From positions 1-13,249 of the forward strand of contig CAZMGG010000146.1 in the NCBI GenBank assembly GCA_964565715.1: a stretch of 13,249 bases of DNA. The letters are read 5' to 3'. Under the pieces are notes generated by a model that did no database searches, had not been told where the DNA came from, and was given only the letters and a program-made list of their open reading frames with translations. The first letter of the stretch is position 1; each line of letters opens with the position of its first letter. The position numbers and the translations under genes are program-made. The DNA comes from CAZMGG01 sp964565715 (GTDB lineage Bacteria > Planctomycetota > UBA1135 > UBA2386). Shown piece by piece: positions 12,881 through 13,249 of this stretch.

Positions 12881-13249
12881 TTCTCCCGGAGCCAGCCGAG
12901 GATCTCCTTCAGCTTCGGCGGCTTGCCGGTCATCAGCACGCCGACCCGGAACACCTTGGCGGCGCACTTGAAGGCCAGCCAGACGCTGACCAGGATCAGC
13001 ACGCCCGACGCCACGTACTCCCAGGTCGGCGGCGGGCCGCCGGCGCGGTTCATCATCGTGAACGGCGTGAACAGCGGGATGTAGGTCAGCACCCGCGCCA
13101 CGGTGCCGTTCGGCTCCTGGGTGACGAACATCATCGAGATCAGCGGCACGATCAGCACCAGGAACACCGGCTGCAGCAGGTTCTGCGCCTCCTTCAGGCT
13201 GTTGCACACCGAGCCGACGCCGACCAGGATCGCCGCGTAGAGCAGGTAG
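12877..13249 (-). CDS. ABC-2 type (NatB-like) transporter permease, C-terminal part
   Basis: The last 123 or so residues of an integral membrane permease; the frame is open to the window edge, so the gene begins outside. The visible part starts in a hydrophobic helix (YLLYAAILVGVGSV), continues with NSLKEAQNLLQPVFLVL, then PLISMMFVTQEPNGTVARVL, IPLFTPFTMMNR, a last membrane helix (about VASGVLILVSVWLAF) and the cytoplasmic tail AAKVFRVGVLMTGKPPKLKEILGWLREK, cut here into its motifs AAKVFRVG, LMTGK and LKEILGWLR. The EAQN, FTPFTMM and AKVFRVG-LM-GK-P-LKE elements are characteristic of ABC-2/NatB sodium-efflux-like permeases. An ATP-binding partner would be expected beyond the window on the minus strand, upstream. 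Substrate unknown. A GTG at 13209 is not the true start because homologous sequence continues upstream of it. Confidence 0.85.
   Translation of the reverse strand, partial: YLLYAAILVGVGSVCNSLKEAQNLLQPVFLVLIVPLISMMFVTQEPNGTVARVLTYIPLFTPFTMMNRAGGPPPTWEYVASGVLILVSVWLAFKCAAKVFRVGVLMTGKPPKLKEILGWLREK

Noticed and set aside
11582..13207. A 541-residue minus-strand frame opposite the polymerase gene
   Set aside because: It lacks any motif, while the plus strand carries a full set of Y-family polymerase motifs.

Overview
The window is very GC-rich: lines I counted by hand run at about three quarters G+C, with almost every third codon position G or C. It is chromosomal bacterial DNA. The gene mix points to an uncultured Planctomycetota-like bacterium: a Tat-exported Gfo/Idh/MocA lipoprotein beside a PmoA-family (DUF6807-type) protein, short hydrophobic leaders that run straight into proline/glutamine-rich stretches, an ECF-like sigma factor beside secreted orphan proteins, and a thioredoxin-fold [2Fe-2S] ferredoxin. 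The phylum is an inference from gene style. There is no rRNA or marker gene here to prove it.

Layout. (1) 1-2448, plus strand: the tail of an unidentified gene, a secreted gluzincin-type metallopeptidase with a C-terminal beta-sandwich, and a small exported orphan protein. (2) 2462-5817: a divergent pair sharing 92 bp. To the left is an exported Gfo/Idh/MocA oxidoreductase; to the right is an exported double-cupin/PmoA-family fusion. Both probably act on sugars or sugar derivatives outside the cytoplasm. (3) 5818-6355: a regulatory-looking gap with a hairpin, a possible extended -10 promoter, a strong ribosome binding site in front of a small reading frame, and a TCCCT pentanucleotide tract. 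(4) 6356-8472: an island of clearly lower GC (53% and 57% in two hand-counted lines) that reads like one operon: sigma-like factor, single-pass membrane orphan, cysteine-rich secreted orphan. (5) 8542-10397: a MATE efflux pump and, divergently, a 126-residue [2Fe-2S] ferredoxin. (6) 10394-11347, minus: a NodB-type polysaccharide deacetylase whose end overlaps the ferredoxin end by the four bases CTAG. (7) 11600-12856: a Y-family DNA polymerase (DinB/Pol IV type) with unusual active-site residues, preceded by AGAAC/GTTCT inverted repeats. (8) 12877-13249, minus: the C-terminal end of an ABC-2/NatB-like permease, convergent with the polymerase across a shared hairpin.

Best candidates for something new: the polymerase with Leu at the steric-gate position, Lys for the triphosphate-contacting Arg, and Asp for the catalytic Glu; and the sigma/membrane/Cys-rich island with a potentially phase-variable repeat upstream. 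One extra repeat unit would extend the small upstream frame to a TGATG overlap with an ATG of the sigma-like gene. No tRNA, rRNA, CRISPR array, transposase or insertion sequence was seen.
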